Notes under the pieces: generated by a model
Told to the model about the DNA's origin: nothing
The model's database searches: none
The model's input: the letters and a program-made list of their open reading frames with translations, nothing else
Made by a program: the position numbers and the translations under genes
Source: DATFQE01 sp963739085
GTDB lineage: Bacteria > Actinomycetota > Thermoleophilia > Gaiellales > Gaiellaceae
Reading direction: 5' to 3'
NCBI GenBank assembly: GCA_963739085.1
Contig: CAVTZA010000004.1
Coordinates: 186,001-250,000 of the forward strand
Length of the DNA stretch: 64,000 nucleotides
Shown: positions 16,507-26,826 of the stretch, piece after piece
Layout of the letters: the number at the start of each line of letters is the position of its first letter
How positions within the stretch are numbered: position 1 is the first letter of the stretch

Positions 16507-17162
16507 ACCGTCACCGACACCGCGAGCGCGAAGCCGTTGAACGTCGCGTGCAGCAGCATCGGCGGGTAGACACTGTCGGTTCGGCTGCGCAGGAACGCCA
16601 GGCCCATCCCGAACAGCGACAGGATCACGAGGCCCTCGATGAGGCCGTGCGCGAGGCCGAATGCGATGCCGACGGCGACGATCGCCGTGGTCTCGCCGTA
16701 GGGCCTGAGCACGCCGAACCCGAGCCCGCGGTAGGTCAGCTCCTCGACGATCGGAGCGATGATCGCGACGACCACGACGTTCGCCGCGAACGGAGCGGCG
16801 CGGGACGAGTCCCAACCGGTCGGGGTCAGGCCTTGCTCCTTGCCGGCGTTGAGGAACGGGTCGAGCGCAGCGCCGACCACGAGGACGCCGATGAGGATCG
16901 CGAACGCCAGGCCGAGGGCTTGGAGCCAGGAGCGCGGCATGCGCAGCGCCAGCAGCTCTCGTGCGGGGCCGCCCTTCGCGATCAACAGCACGAGGCCGAG
17001 CACGATCGCGTAGAGGATTGCCGCAGCGATCGCCGTGCCCCACTGATAGAGCGCGTTCTCGGGCGGCTTCCCGCCCCCCGCGCGGCTTGCGTACGCCAGC
17101 GCGGCCAGCACGCCGACGAGCAACGTCCACCACGCGAGGCGCGGCTTCTCTACGACACCCAC
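16503..17162 (-). CDS. CPBP-family intramembrane glutamic protease
   Basis: A predicted multi-pass membrane protein of about 219 residues. The three family motifs are present in order: EELTYRG (catalytic glutamates), FGLAHG, and HATFNG near the C terminus. CPBP proteases (Abi/Rce1 superfamily) cut substrates inside the membrane; the substrate here is unknown. The likely start is GTG at 17162 or 17168, within the last codons of the upstream mannosyltransferase, so the two overlap by about 13-19 bases and are co-translated. Membrane helices fill most of the sequence. Confidence 0.82.
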   Translation of the reverse strand: MGVVEKPRLAWWTLLVGVLAALAYASRAGGGKPPENALYQWGTAIAAAILYAIVLGLVLLIAKGGPARELLALRMPRSWLQALGLAFAILIGVLVVGAALDPFLNAGKEQGLTPTGWDSSRAAPFAANVVVVAIIAPIVEELTYRGLGFGVLRPYGETTAIVAVGIAFGLAHGLIEGLVILSLFGMGLAFLRSRTDSVYPPMLLHATFNGFALAVSVTV

Positions 17163-18400
17163 TGCCACAGCGCCCACTGGGCCACCGAGATGCCGAGGAA
17201 GAGCGCACTGACCGCGACGACGGCGGTGTGCACGCGGGGGCTGCGGCCGAGCCACGCCAGGGCGAGGAAGAACGGGAACACGACGAGCCCGAAGCGCGGC
17301 AGCGAGAGCAGCGGCCAGCGCTCGCTCGGCACGCTGAGCGGGATCGCCAGGCTGACCGCGCAAAAGAGGCCGTACGGCGCGCCGAATTGCCGCCATGCGA
17401 TCACGGTGAGCGCGACGAACAGAGCGAGGAAGCCAAGGGCCTCGAGGTTGAGGGCTGCGACGCGGTCCGGGTCGCTGTTCTGGACTGCGCTCCAGTAGAC
17501 GTGCGAATCAGAGCCCGAGGCGAGCTGGCGGACGCCGGCCCAACCGGCGCGCAGGCCGTCCCAGATCCCGCCGAGCGGTCCGGCGGGCGAGAGCTGGCGG
17601 GTCCAGACGTCCTGCGCATGCAGGAACGCCCACGGGTCGTCCACCGACCGCCAGAGATAGAGCGGATAGACGGCGAACAGCGCCGGCGCGAGCGCGAGCG
17701 AGCCGAGTGCGCGCCCGCGCGCAGGCGATCGCCAGGCGAGCACTGCGAGGGCCGGTAGGAGCGCCAGCCCGACAGGCCGGGTGAGCAGCGCGAGCCCGGT
17801 CAACGCGCCGGCTGTGAGCCAGCGGCTTCGCTCGGCCGTGACGAACGCCGCGACCGTGAGCAGCAGGAAGAGCGACTCGCTGTAGACCGCCTGCAGGAAG
17901 AAGGCCATCGGGAACAGCGCGAGGTACAGGACCGCGCGCCGTGCCCCGTCGGCGCCGAGGCGCGCCTCGGCGAGGCGGTAGAGCAGGACGAATGCGCCCA
18001 GCGAGGCGACGAGCGAGACGGCGATCCCCGCCGTGACGTAGTGGCCGCCGAGCGCCCGGCCGCCGAGCGCCACGAGCGCGGGGTAGCCCGGAAAGAAGGC
18101 GGCAGCGGTGCGCTCGATCGATCCGTAGCCCTCCTCGGCGATGCGGAGGAACCAGACGCTGTCCCAGCGCGCCCAGACGTCCGTCACGAGTCCGAGATCG
18201 CGCGTGACCGACGGGTCGTCCCACTCTGCGGCGCGTGGGTGGCGGTTCGGCTCGAACACGAGGAGAGCGAAGACCGCCCCGGCCCAGATTGCGGCCCGGC
18301 TCCAGAGAAAGATCTCGACCGCGGGATGCAGCCTCCGAGACGGCCCCGCAGGCGCCGGCGGCTCGGCGGGGGCGTGACGGCCTCGTTGAGCGACGCGCAC
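17150..18400 (-). CDS. PIG-V-like mannosyltransferase (GT-C fold)
   Basis: A 416-residue polytopic membrane protein of the PIG-V/GT-C type. Landmarks are the luminal WDSVWFLRIAEEGY loop, where GT-C enzymes carry their acidic catalytic residue, the AAFFPGYPALVALGGR segment and the MAFFLQAVYSESLFLLL helix. GT-C enzymes use polyprenyl-phosphate sugars, so transfer of mannose to an envelope lipid or glycan is plausible. The first 25 residues are a proline-rich cytoplasmic tail. It is followed by the CPBP protease and preceded by palindromic repeat copy 2. Confidence 0.75.
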   Translation of the reverse strand: MRVAQRGRHAPAEPPAPAGPSRRLHPAVEIFLWSRAAIWAGAVFALLVFEPNRHPRAAEWDDPSVTRDLGLVTDVWARWDSVWFLRIAEEGYGSIERTAAAFFPGYPALVALGGRALGGHYVTAGIAVSLVASLGAFVLLYRLAEARLGADGARRAVLYLALFPMAFFLQAVYSESLFLLLTVAAFVTAERSRWLTAGALTGLALLTRPVGLALLPALAVLAWRSPARGRALGSLALAPALFAVYPLYLWRSVDDPWAFLHAQDVWTRQLSPAGPLGGIWDGLRAGWAGVRQLASGSDSHVYWSAVQNSDPDRVAALNLEALGFLALFVALTVIAWRQFGAPYGLFCAVSLAIPLSVPSERWPLLSLPRFGLVVFPFFLALAWLGRSPRVHTAVVAVSALFLGISVAQWALWQWVS

Positions 18401-18416
18401 GGCCGCTCGATCCTAG

Positions 18417-18580
18417 TAGGAGGGCTTGGCGAAATAACGCTGTGCCGCCGGGCCGCGCTGCTCGCCCCGAGGCGCGTCCTCGGTCGCGCCCGTACGCGTC
18501 CGCTACGACGCTCCCTGCGTCCTTGCCTCGGAACGACCATCGCACCCCGGCGACGAGCGATATTCCGCCAACCCCTCCTA
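18417..18580 (+). repeat. Dispersed palindromic element, copy 2
   Basis: A 164-base element bounded by TAGGAGGGCTTGGCGAAATA (18417-18436) and TATTCCGCCAACCCCTCCTA (18561-18580), inverted repeats matching at about 17 of 20 positions. The pairing continues inward, with GTGCCGCCGGG against the complement of CCCCGGCGACGAG and CCCGAGGC against GCCTCGG. It lies in the spacer between the divergent mannosyltransferase and DUF2203 genes. Both ends are TA. Confidence 0.85.
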
Positions 18581-18607
18581 GCCAGGCGGGGTATAGCGTC
18601 CAGGGCC

Positions 18608-19015
18608 GTGCCGCCGCGCCATTTCACGCCGGAGGAGGCCAACGCGGCCCTCGAGGAGGTGCGCCCGCTGGCGGAGCGCATGGTCGAGCATCGCCGCGAG
18701 CTCGGGGTCCTGGTCGGCCGGCGCGCGGGGCTGACGACGACGATCGCCGGCAACGGCGGCGACCTCGATCCCGGCGAGCTGGCGCGCGTGGAGGCGGAGA
18801 TCGGCGAGCAGGCGAGGCGCGTCGCCCAGTGCGTGAACGGGATCCACGGCCTCGGCGCCCAGGTCAAGGACGCCGACGAGGGGCTCGTCGACTTCCCCGC
18901 GCTCCGCGGCGACGAGGAAGTCCTGCTCTGCTGGAAGCTCGGCGAGGACGAGATCGCCTACTGGCACTCGCTCGAGGACGGCTTCGCGGGGCGCAGACCG
19001 CTCGACGACCTCTAG
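18608..19015 (+). CDS. DUF2203 family protein
   Basis: A 135-residue soluble protein matching DUF2203: FTPEEANAALEEVRPLAERM at the N terminus, then RVAQCVNGIHGLGAQVKD, a GLVDFPALRGDEEVLLCWKLGE motif and a final IAYWHSLEDGFAGR. The function of this family is not known. The start GTG at 18608 leads straight into the conserved region. It is the first gene rightwards after repeat copy 2 and is probably transcribed with the MscS-like gene 31 bases downstream. Confidence 0.85.
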   Translation: MPPRHFTPEEANAALEEVRPLAERMVEHRRELGVLVGRRAGLTTTIAGNGGDLDPGELARVEAEIGEQARRVAQCVNGIHGLGAQVKDADEGLVDFPALRGDEEVLLCWKLGEDEIAYWHSLEDGFAGRRPLDDL

Positions 19016-19046
19016 GAGCGGCCGGACGCCCGTCGAAAATGGGCCC

Positions 19047-19775
19047 GTGGACGTCGACTGGTCCAACGTCGTCACTGCCCTGGCTGTCATCGTCGTGACG
19101 CTGGTCGCCGCGCGCCTGATCGACCGCCGCATGGCGAAGCGCGAGCTCGCGCCCGTGGCGATCACGCGCTACCAGATCCTGCGCCGGAGCGTGACGGCGG
19201 CGATCGTCGCCGTCGGGATCCTCTCGGCGCTGCTCGTGATCCCGCAGGTGCGCGCGGTTGCAGGCGCGATCCTCGCCTCCGGCGCGGTCATCGGCCTGGT
19301 CGTCGGCTTCGCCGCCCAGCGAACGCTCGGCAACTTCATTGCCGGCCTGCTGATCGCGTTCGCGCAGCCCTTGCGGATCGGCGACCTGGTCGAGGTCGAC
19401 GGCACCGCCGGCGTCGTCGAGGAGATCGGGCTGACCTACACGTTCATCCGAACGCGCGACGACGTCCGGCTCGTGATCCCGAACGAGACGCTGGCCTCCG
19501 ATACCATCAAGAACGCCTCCATCGTCAGCCGCGAAAAGGTGGCACAGGTCACGTTGCAGGTTCCTCTCGACAAGGATCTCTCCGCCGCGGTCGACGCACT
19601 CCGCGAGCTCGTGGACGACGCTCCCCGGGGCGCCGTCCTCGTCAGCGACCTCGGAGACAAGGCGACGCTCACCGTGCGCGCCTCCGCGGAGGATGCCGCG
19701 GCGGCGGAGCGCCTCGAGAGCGACCTGCGGCTCCGGGCGCACGAGCGGCTGCGTGAGGCCGGGGTGCTGGCGTGA
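19047..19775 (+). CDS. Small-conductance mechanosensitive channel (MscS family)
   Basis: A 242-residue MscS-type channel. It has two or three N-terminal membrane helices, then the pore-lining helix AGAILASGAVIGLVVGFAAQR followed by TLGNFIAGLLIAFAQPLRIGD, the strongest family block. Next come the beta domain (VEVDGTAGVVEEIGLTYTFIRT, VIPNE) and a short C-terminal alpha/beta region. It should release solutes on osmotic down-shock. The stop overlaps the start of the penicillin-binding protein gene. Confidence 0.9.
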   Translation: MDVDWSNVVTALAVIVVTLVAARLIDRRMAKRELAPVAITRYQILRRSVTAAIVAVGILSALLVIPQVRAVAGAILASGAVIGLVVGFAAQRTLGNFIAGLLIAFAQPLRIGDLVEVDGTAGVVEEIGLTYTFIRTRDDVRLVIPNETLASDTIKNASIVSREKVAQVTLQVPLDKDLSAAVDALRELVDDAPRGAVLVSDLGDKATLTVRASAEDAAAAERLESDLRLRAHERLREAGVLA

Positions 19776-21983
19776 GCCCCCGCGACAGATCGTCCCGGAG
19801 ACGTCGCAAGGACGCCGAGCTCCAGGACCTCGAGCACCGGCTGCGCCGCCGTCGCCACCGCCACAAGCAGCACAAGCATCGCGTCCGCACCTTCCTGCTC
19901 CTGCTGGTGCTCCTGCTCCTGCTGCTCACGATCGCCGGCGGCGTTGCGAGCCTGGGCGGTGCCCAGGCGATCAACTCCCGCTGCGACCTCGACCGGCTGC
20001 GGCCGGTGGCGATCGGGCAGAACACGTTCGTCTACGCCGCCGACAACTCGTTCCTCGGGACGATCCCCGCCGAGAAGAACCGCACGCCGGTCGAGCTGTC
20101 GGCTATCAGCCCGTGGATGCGCAAGGGGATCCTCTCGATCGAGGACAGGCGGTTCTACGAGCACGGCGGCATCGACGTCGCCGGCATCGTCCGCGCTGCC
20201 TGGGCCGACGTCCGCGCCGGCAAGGTCGTCCAGGGCGGCTCGACGATCACGCAGCAGCTCGTTCGCAACCTCTACATCGGCAAGGAGGTCACGCTCGAAC
20301 GGAAAGTGACCGAGGCCTGCCTGGCGATCAAGCTCAACCGCCGCTGGACGAAGGACAAGATCCTGCAGGAGTACATGAACCAGGTGTACTTCGGGAACCA
20401 CGCCTACGGGGTCGAGGCGGCCGCGCAGACGTACTTCTCGCGCCGGTCGCGGAACCTCACGCTGCCGCAGGCCGCCCTGCTCGCTGGGCTGCCGCAGGCG
20501 CCGTCGGTCTTCGACCCGTTCAACCGGCCGGAGCGGGCGTTGGCGCGTCGCAACACGGTCCTGCTGGCGATGTTCGAGAACGGCGACATCACCCGCGCGG
20601 AGTACCGCGAGGCCGTCGCGAACCGGGATCTCGGGCTCAAGCCGGGGAGGCTGTACACGCGCATCCACGAGCCGTACTTCTTCAGCTACGTGCGCGAGGA
20701 GCTGCTGCGCGAGTACGGCGCCAACACCGTGCGCTCCGGCGGGCTCCGCGTCTACACGACGATCGACCGCCGCTTCCAGAAGCTCGCGCAGAAGGCGATC
20801 ACGGACACGCTCTACTACCGTGACGATCCCGCCGCGGCGATCGTCTCGATCAATCCCAAGAACGGGGCGATCCGGGCGATGACGGCGGTGATCCCCGGTC
20901 GCAAGGCGCTGCAGTTCAACCTCGCTGCCCAGGCGAGGCGGCAGGCGGGCTCGACGTTCAAGACCTTCGTGCTCGCCGAGGCCGTGGACCAGGGCGCGGA
21001 CCCGGACAGCACGTACTACACGTCGGCGCCGTTCTTCTACCGGCCGGACCCGGTCGGCAGCTGCGAGACGAACTGGTGGTGCGTCGAGACCTACGGCAAC
21101 GACTACTACGGCTCCAGCTCGATCCACTCGGCCACGCTCCGCTCGGACAACACGGTCTACGCGCAGCTCACGCTGGACGTCGGGCCCGAGAAGGTCGCCG
21201 ACATGGCCCACAAGCTCGGTGTTCGCTCGTCGCTGAAGACGCGGGAGGGCGCGTACGTGCCGTCACTCGGCCTGGGCGCGATGGGCGTGTCCCCGCTCGA
21301 CATGGCGTCTGCGTACGCGACGATCGCGGACGGCGGTATCTACTCGCGGCCGATGGCGATCACCAAGGTCGTCCTCCCGGACGGCAAGACGGACGACGGC
21401 GCCGCGTGGGGCGTTCCCGAGCGCCGTCGCGTGATCTCGGACGGCGTGGCGTACGAGGTGACGAAGATCCTCCGGGACAACATCAACGAGGGCACCGGCG
21501 TGGCGGCGAACATCCCCCGTCCCGCTGCGGGCAAGACCGGGACGACCGAGCGCCACTCGGACGCCTGGTTCTGCGGCTACACCCCCGACCTGTCGACGAC
21601 CGTCTGGGTCGGCTATCCGCAGGGCGAGATTCCGATGGAAAGCGTTCACGGCATCTCGGTCGCCGGCGGCACGTTCCCAGCGCAGATCTGGCGGCTGTTC
21701 ATGCAGCCCGCGCTGCAGTACGCGCCCGCCCGCGAGTTCGCCCTGCCGAAGCACTGGCCGGTGTGGTCGGACTTCCAGCAGGGTCAGTACTCGCACTCGA
21801 GCTCGAGCTACTCCGACTCGGGGACCTACTACACGCCGCCCGCGAGCCCGACGCCTCCGCCCCCGTCGCCGACTCCGACTCCGCCCGCCTCCACCGCCCC
21901 CGCCGGCGGAGCCGCTGCCGCCGCCGCTGCCGCCGCCGAGCGAGCCGCCGTCTCCGGACGAGTCGGTGCCTCCTCCTCAGTAG
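19772..21983 (+). CDS. Class A penicillin-binding protein (tail frameshifted)
   Basis: Bifunctional peptidoglycan synthase. Following a very basic cytoplasmic start (residues 1-39) is one membrane helix. The glycosyltransferase-51 domain has SIEDRRFYEHGGID (about residue 122) and QGGSTITQQLVRNL. The transpeptidase domain has SxxK in AGSTFKTF (about 393), SDN (about 457) and KTGTTE (about 586). In the first frame the tail becomes alanine-rich and runs to 22066. A shift near 21884 gives a proline-rich tail (PPPPAEPLPPPLPPPSEPP) with a stop at 21981-21983, a more usual ending for actinobacterial PBPs. Confidence 0.9.
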
Positions 21984-21986
21984 CGG

Positions 21987-23202
21987 TTGCGCTTCGCCGC
22001 GCCAGCGGCAGGGCTCGGCGTGCTCGCGCTCGTCGCGCTGTGCGCCGCGCTCGCGTGGCCGGATGACTCGCCGCTCGTCCCGCTGAACGCCGGCCACCCC
22101 GGGGGCGACGCCGTCTACGCCCAGGTCTTCCTCGCTGCGCTGATCGCCGCGTTCGCGCTGTACGCGGTCGCGCTGGTGCTGATCGTTCGCGGGGCGGTGC
22201 GGCTGAAGGTCGTGGCCGCGCTCGCCGTCGCGATCCAGCTGACGCCGCTGGGCGGCGCCGCTACTGCTCTCGACCGACGCGTGGACGTACTGGGACTACG
22301 GGCGCATCGCAACCGCGCACGACGGCAACCCGTACCGCGACGCGCCCGACGCGTTCCCGGACGATCCGGCCTTCCCGTACGTCGGCGAGGACTGGCGTGA
22401 CACGACGTCCGTCTACGGGCCCGCGTTCACGCTCGCCTCCGAACCGCTCGCCCTCGCGGCCGGAACGTCCTCGGACGCGGCCGCCTGGATCTACAAGACG
22501 CTTGCCGCGCTTGCCGTCCTGATCGCGACCGCGCTCGCCGCCTGGCTCTCGCCTCACCGCGTGTTCGCGTGTGCGTTCGCGGGCTGGAATCCCTTGCTGG
22601 CGATCCACTTTGCGGGAGGCGGACACAACGACGCCTGGATGGCCGCGCTCATCCTCGCAGCGCTCGCGCTCGCGTCGTCCGACCGCCGCACCTGGGCCGG
22701 CGCGGCCTGGGCGGCGGCCGTGCTCGTCAAGTGGGTGCCGCTCGCTCTTCTGCCGTTGGAGTTGCTGGCGGGGCGGGCCACCGGTCGCCGCGTCGATCTC
22801 CGCGGTTTCCTCGCCGGTGCACTCGTGCTGCTGACCCTCGCCACCGTGCTCTACGGGCTCGGCTGGCTCGAGGCCTTCGGGCCGCTCGCGCGGAACGCGA
22901 ACCAGGAGACGAGCTACGCGTTGCCGCATCGCCTGCAGGACCTCGGGGTTCCGCGCGCCCTTGCGGCCGTGCTCTTCGGGGCCGGCCTGATCGCTGCTTA
23001 CGCCTGGCTCGTACGCGAGGCCCTGCGCGGCCGCGCGCGGCTCGCTCTCGCGGCGTGCGCGCTGATGCTGGCGTCCCCGTGGCTCGTGGTCTGGTACGTC
23101 GTGTGGGCCGTCCCACTCGCGGCGGCCGAGGACGATCGAGCCGCGCAACTGGTGGCGCTCGCGCTGTGCGCGTACCTGCTGCCGCAGACCATTCCGATCT
23201 AG
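21987..23202 (+). CDS. Membrane glycosyltransferase (GT87/DUF2029-like), frameshifted
   Basis: Two frames combine into a polytopic protein of about 400 residues. Frame 1 (TTG at 21987) supplies the first helices, to LTPLGG near 22255. The next frame then continues APLLLSTDAWTYWDYGRI, HDGNPYRDAPDAFPDD and SVYGPAFTLASEP through several helices to the TAG at 23200-23202. The NPY-xxx-P loop, the VYGP motif and the GGGHNDAWM motif resemble polyprenyl-phosphate-mannose-using mannosyltransferases of the MptB/GT87 kind. It lies immediately downstream of the PBP gene. Confidence 0.65.
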
Positions 23203-23349
23203 AGGAGAGCCTGCGGACGGCGCACGCTGCTCGCCCCGAGGCGGCGTCCTCGGTCGCGCCCGTATAGCTCCGACGAACGACTCCCTGCGTCCTGCCTCGG
23301 AACGACCATCGCACCCCGGCGACGAGCGACGTTCCACCAGACCTCCTCA
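23202..23349 (+). repeat. Dispersed palindromic element, copy 3 (degenerate)
   Basis: It contains the conserved core GCTGCTCGCCCCGAGGCGGCGTCCTCGG in two adjoining blocks, the ACTCCCTGCGTCCTGCCTCG block and the ACCATCGCACCCCGGCGACG block. The left arm is shortened (GAGGAGAGCC, missing the TGTGCCGCCGGG part), and the right end reads CAGACCTCCTCA. It lies between two convergent genes, touching the stop codons of both, so it could also act as a bidirectional terminator. Confidence 0.7.
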
Positions 23350-24760
23350 TCGCCGCCGGAAGACCAACACCCCGTCGCGCTCGAACACGAGCCTCCAGGC
23401 GGGGTCGCGCTTCAGCCAGGCCACCGCGGCGGCCGCCTCGACGGGCGCTACGGCGCGGTCGGCGTAGCTGGGCCGCCGCTCGTCCACGACCACCCAGTCG
23501 GCGTCGCCGCGGTACGGGAAGCTCAGGATCCGTCGGCGATCCGAGAGGTGCGCGCCGATCGTGTTGGAAGCGCTGACGACGGCGTCGTCCGGGCACGAGC
23601 TCGAGCGCCTCCTCGATCGTGCGGTCGTGCGAGCTCACCCGCCAGACGTCGGCGGCCAGGTCGTCGCTACCGGGGACGTGCGACCAGAGCGGGTTGGGGC
23701 CGAGGCGCCACCCGGCGACCAGGCAGAGCACGAGCGTGAGCCCCGCGAGCGGCACCGGCGCGGCCGGCCGGCGCTTTGCGAGCCTCGCCGCCCCGAAGAT
23801 GCTCGCAGCCACCAGAACCGGCGTGATCGCAGCCGTGTAGTGGAAGTGGATCGATGTCTGTGTCCGCGTGGACGAGAGCAGGTTGATCGCCAGCTCCGGC
23901 AGCGCCGGCAGGAGGGCCACGGGCGCCAGCACGGCGAGCGCGAACGGCACCACAAGCCGGAGCAGATAGCCGACACCCGTTCCGTCGAAGGCGACACGAA
24001 GGAGCTGGAGCGGGTCGGTGAGAGCGGTCTCGACGATGCCGCCCGGCGAGCCCCCGACCTCCGCGTAGCGTCGATAGAAGTCGGACTCGCCGTCCCCGAA
24101 GGCGGGGAGAACGACGAGGATCGCGAGGAGCGAGCAGGCGATTCCGCCGGCGGCGATCGTGAGCCCCGTTCGGCGTTGTCCGCGAGCCACCGCGTACCAG
24201 AGCCCGAGCCCGGCCACGACGAAGCCGATCTCCTCCTTCGTCAGGACCGCGAGCACTGCGAAGACCGCGAACGGGACGAGGCGGTCCTCGTCCAGGTACC
24301 AGTAGGCGAAGAGCAGGAACGGGCAGGCGAGCGCGACGGCGTGGAAGTCGTCGAGCACGAGCCATTGCACAGGCGGATACAGGAGGTAGGCGAGGGCGAA
24401 CCCGAGTGCGGCTCTCTGTGAGCCGAGGTGCTTCCGTGCCAGCCAGAAGACCGGGAGCGCGCCGAGCGCGACGATGACGGCCTGCGCTGCGAGCAGCATC
24501 GAGGGGTCGGGCCAGAGCAGCCAGAGCGGCGCGAACGCCGCGAGCAGGACGTCGGTGTGCGCGCCCAGGCGCGAGATCTGGTCACCGCCCGTGTCCGTCA
24601 TCTGGAGCGGGTGGCCGTGAGCGGTCGACCAGACCACCTGCGTCATGTTCCCGAGGTCGAATCGTCCCGAGTTGAAGGCCTCGTGGCGGAGCACCGACAG
24701 AGCTGAGAAGCCGGCAGCGAACGCGCCGATGGCGCACCAGAGCCCGATCTTGACCCTCAC
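23347..24760 (-). CDS. DUF2079 membrane protein, frameshifted near C terminus
   Basis: A polytopic protein of about 470 residues beginning MRVKIGLWCAIGAFAAGF (GTG at 24760). It shows the DUF2079 signatures: FDLGNMTQVVWSTAHG, then HTDVLLAAFAPLWLLWPDP, YLLYPPVQWLVLDDFH and TKEEIGFVV. The family is related to GT-C glycosyltransferases but its chemistry is not established. The first frame loses sense after EEALELVP near 23590; the next frame continues DDAVVSASNTIGAHL to FERDGVLVFRRR with a stop at 23347-23349. One extra base explains it. The start overlaps the stop of the upstream GT4 gene. Confidence 0.75.
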
Positions 24761-25820
24761 AGCGCTTCGAGCAGGCCGCGCCAGCGGGCGCCGAGGACGT
24801 CCTCGCTCGCCTCGGCCCGGTACGACGGCGTGGCCGCGACCGCCTATGCGCTCCGCGAGCGCAGGATCCTCGGCGAGTCGCCCGATCGCAGCCGCGAGTG
24901 CCTCCGCGTTGCCCGGCTGCACGAGCAGCGCGCTCACGCCGTCGGCCAGCAGCTCGCGCGCGCCCGGCGTGTCGGCGGTCACGAGCGGCGTTCCGCACGC
25001 TAATGCCTGGAACGCCTTGTTCGGGATCACGCGGGCGGCCTTGGCTCGAGGTGCCGAAGATCCCGAGGGCGCAGCCCGCGCCGTGGAGCGCTTCCGGCAG
25101 GCGCTCGTACTCGATCCAGGGCACCCACGTCACATTGGCAGGCCGCGTGTCGAGCAGACGTTCCAGTTGACCGCTTCCGACGATCCGGAACGGGATGTCC
25201 GGGAGCAGGCGTGCCGCATCGAGCACGGTGTCCAGCCCGTGCAGGGGGATCAGCTTGCCGACGAACAGGACGCTGAACGGGTCGCGCGGAGCCCAGCCCG
25301 GCTGGAACACGCGCTCCTCTGCGCCGACGAAGCAGACGGCCACTTTCTTGTGCGGGATCCGCGCCCGGTGGGCGAAGTCGTCCGCGTTCGCCTCGGTGTC
25401 GGCGACGACGAGATCGGCCGCTTGCAGCGCGCGGCGGTCGACGGCCGCGAGGGCGCGTGCCGGCAGCGAGCCGCGCCTGAACCGCGCCCGGTCGTCGACG
25501 AGCGTGTCCGCCAGCGACACCAGTGGGTTGAACACGACCGGCTTCCCGCGGGCCGCGAACCGAGCGGCGGGCAGGTCGAGGTGGCCCGGGTAGCCGACGA
25601 TGAGCGTGTCGAAGTCAGGCTCGGGCCGCTTGAGCAGGCGGGCCTGTGCGACGAGCAGCCGTAGCGCTGCCGCAGGGCCCGCTGCCCACTTGTGCTCGCG
25701 GCCCTCCCAGACGGAGACGTGCCGCTCCTCCACCTCGACGCCTGCTCTGCGTAGGCACGAGATGACCTGGGCGTTCCGCGGGTAGGTCCGCTCGTACGTC
25801 CCGAAGTAGAGGGCCCGCAA
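24757..25820 (-). CDS. GT4-type glycosyltransferase, two frameshifts
   Basis: The N-terminal domain reads MRALYFGTYERTYPRNAQVI (TTG at 25820) and the acceptor side continues normally. The donor-binding half has FSVLFVGKLIPLHGLDTVL, a GT-B glycosyltransferase signature. After GIFGTSS (near 25045) the frame shifts and the next continues KAARVIPNKAFQALACGTPL, including the conserved E-like region. A second shift near 24844 leads to AVAATPSYRAEASEDVLGAR and a stop at 24757-24759. Sugar and acceptor are unknown. It lies between the GT2 and DUF2079 genes in an envelope-glycan cluster. Confidence 0.7.
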
Positions 25821-26774
25821 CTAGCGGAGGATCTCCTCCACGTGCCGCAGCTCGCGCTCGCGCTCGCCGACGCGCTCCTCGTGGAGGCTGCGGATCATCT
25901 CGCCGAGCAGGCCGAGCGAGAAGAGCTGGAGGCCGACGACCACGAGCAGCACGCCGAGGATCAGCAACGGCCGGTGCCCGATCGCCTCACCGGTGGCCTT
26001 CAGCACGGTGAGGTAGGTCAAGATCACCGTGCCGAGGAGCCCGAGAACGAGGCCGAGCCCACCGAACAGGTGCAGGGGACGCTGCCGGTAGCGGCCGACG
26101 AGCGAGACGGTCAGTAGATCGAGGAAGCCGCGCAGGTAACGCTCGAGGCCATAGCGTGAGCGGCCGTGGTTGCGCGCCCGGTGGTTGACGGGAAGTTCGG
26201 CGACCCGGTAGCCGCGCTCGTGTGCGAGCACGGGCAGGAAGCGGTGGAGCTCGCCGTAGATCCTGAGGTCGCGCACGACCTCCGCCCTGTACGCCTTCAG
26301 GCCGCAGTTGACGTCGTGCAGCCGGAGCCCCGAGACAGCGCTCGCCAGCCGGTTGAACACACGCGAGAGGAGGCGTCGCGACCACGGGTCGCGGCGCCTG
26401 CTCTTCCAGCCCGACACGAGGTCGAAGCCCTCTTCGAGCTTGGCCAGGAGACGCGGGATCTCCGCAGGGTCGTCCTGGAGGTCGGCGTCGATCGTGACGA
26501 CGACCTCGCCGTGCGCCTGCTCGAAACCGGCCGCGAGCGCGGCCGACTTGCCGAAGTTCCGGCGCAGGCGGACGACCTGGACGTTGTCGTTCGCCGCGTG
26601 GAGCCGCGTGAGCGCCGCGAACGTGCCGTCCGTCGAGCCGTCGTCGACGAAGACGACCTCCCACGGCTCATCGAGCGGGTCGAGGGCGGCCTGCAGCTCC
26701 TCGAACAGCAGCGCGACGCTGCGCTCCTCGTCGAAGGCGGGCGCGACGACGGAGATCGTGGGGTCGGCCGCCAC
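25821..26774 (-). CDS. GT2 family glycosyltransferase (dolichol-phosphate-mannose-synthase type)
   Basis: A 317-residue protein. The cytoplasmic GT-A domain has VVAPAFDEERSVALLFEEL, then VDDGSTDGT, RNFGKSAALAAGFEQA and the metal-binding DADLQDDP. Two membrane helices follow near residues 228-290. This layout is that of polyprenyl-phosphate glycosyltransferases (GtrB/ArnC/DPM1-like), which charge a lipid carrier with glucose, mannose or a related sugar. It could supply donors for the GT-C enzymes nearby; that link is inferred. The GTG start is at 26774. The next gene begins immediately at 25820. Confidence 0.85.
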   Translation of the reverse strand: MAADPTISVVAPAFDEERSVALLFEELQAALDPLDEPWEVVFVDDGSTDGTFAALTRLHAANDNVQVVRLRRNFGKSAALAAGFEQAHGEVVVTIDADLQDDPAEIPRLLAKLEEGFDLVSGWKSRRRDPWSRRLLSRVFNRLASAVSGLRLHDVNCGLKAYRAEVVRDLRIYGELHRFLPVLAHERGYRVAELPVNHRARNHGRSRYGLERYLRGFLDLLTVSLVGRYRQRPLHLFGGLGLVLGLLGTVILTYLTVLKATGEAIGHRPLLILGVLLVVVGLQLFSLGLLGEMIRSLHEERVGERERELRHVEEILR

Positions 26775-26826
26775 GCCGGTAGCTTAGGTCGCAGTCCCGC
26801 TCGGGCGCTCTAGTCTGCACGGCGGA

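Noticed and set aside
18417..18580. The palindromic elements as integron attC sites
   Set aside because: The ends lack the attC core GTTRRRY, there is no integrase gene, and genes between copies are ordinary chromosomal genes on both strands.
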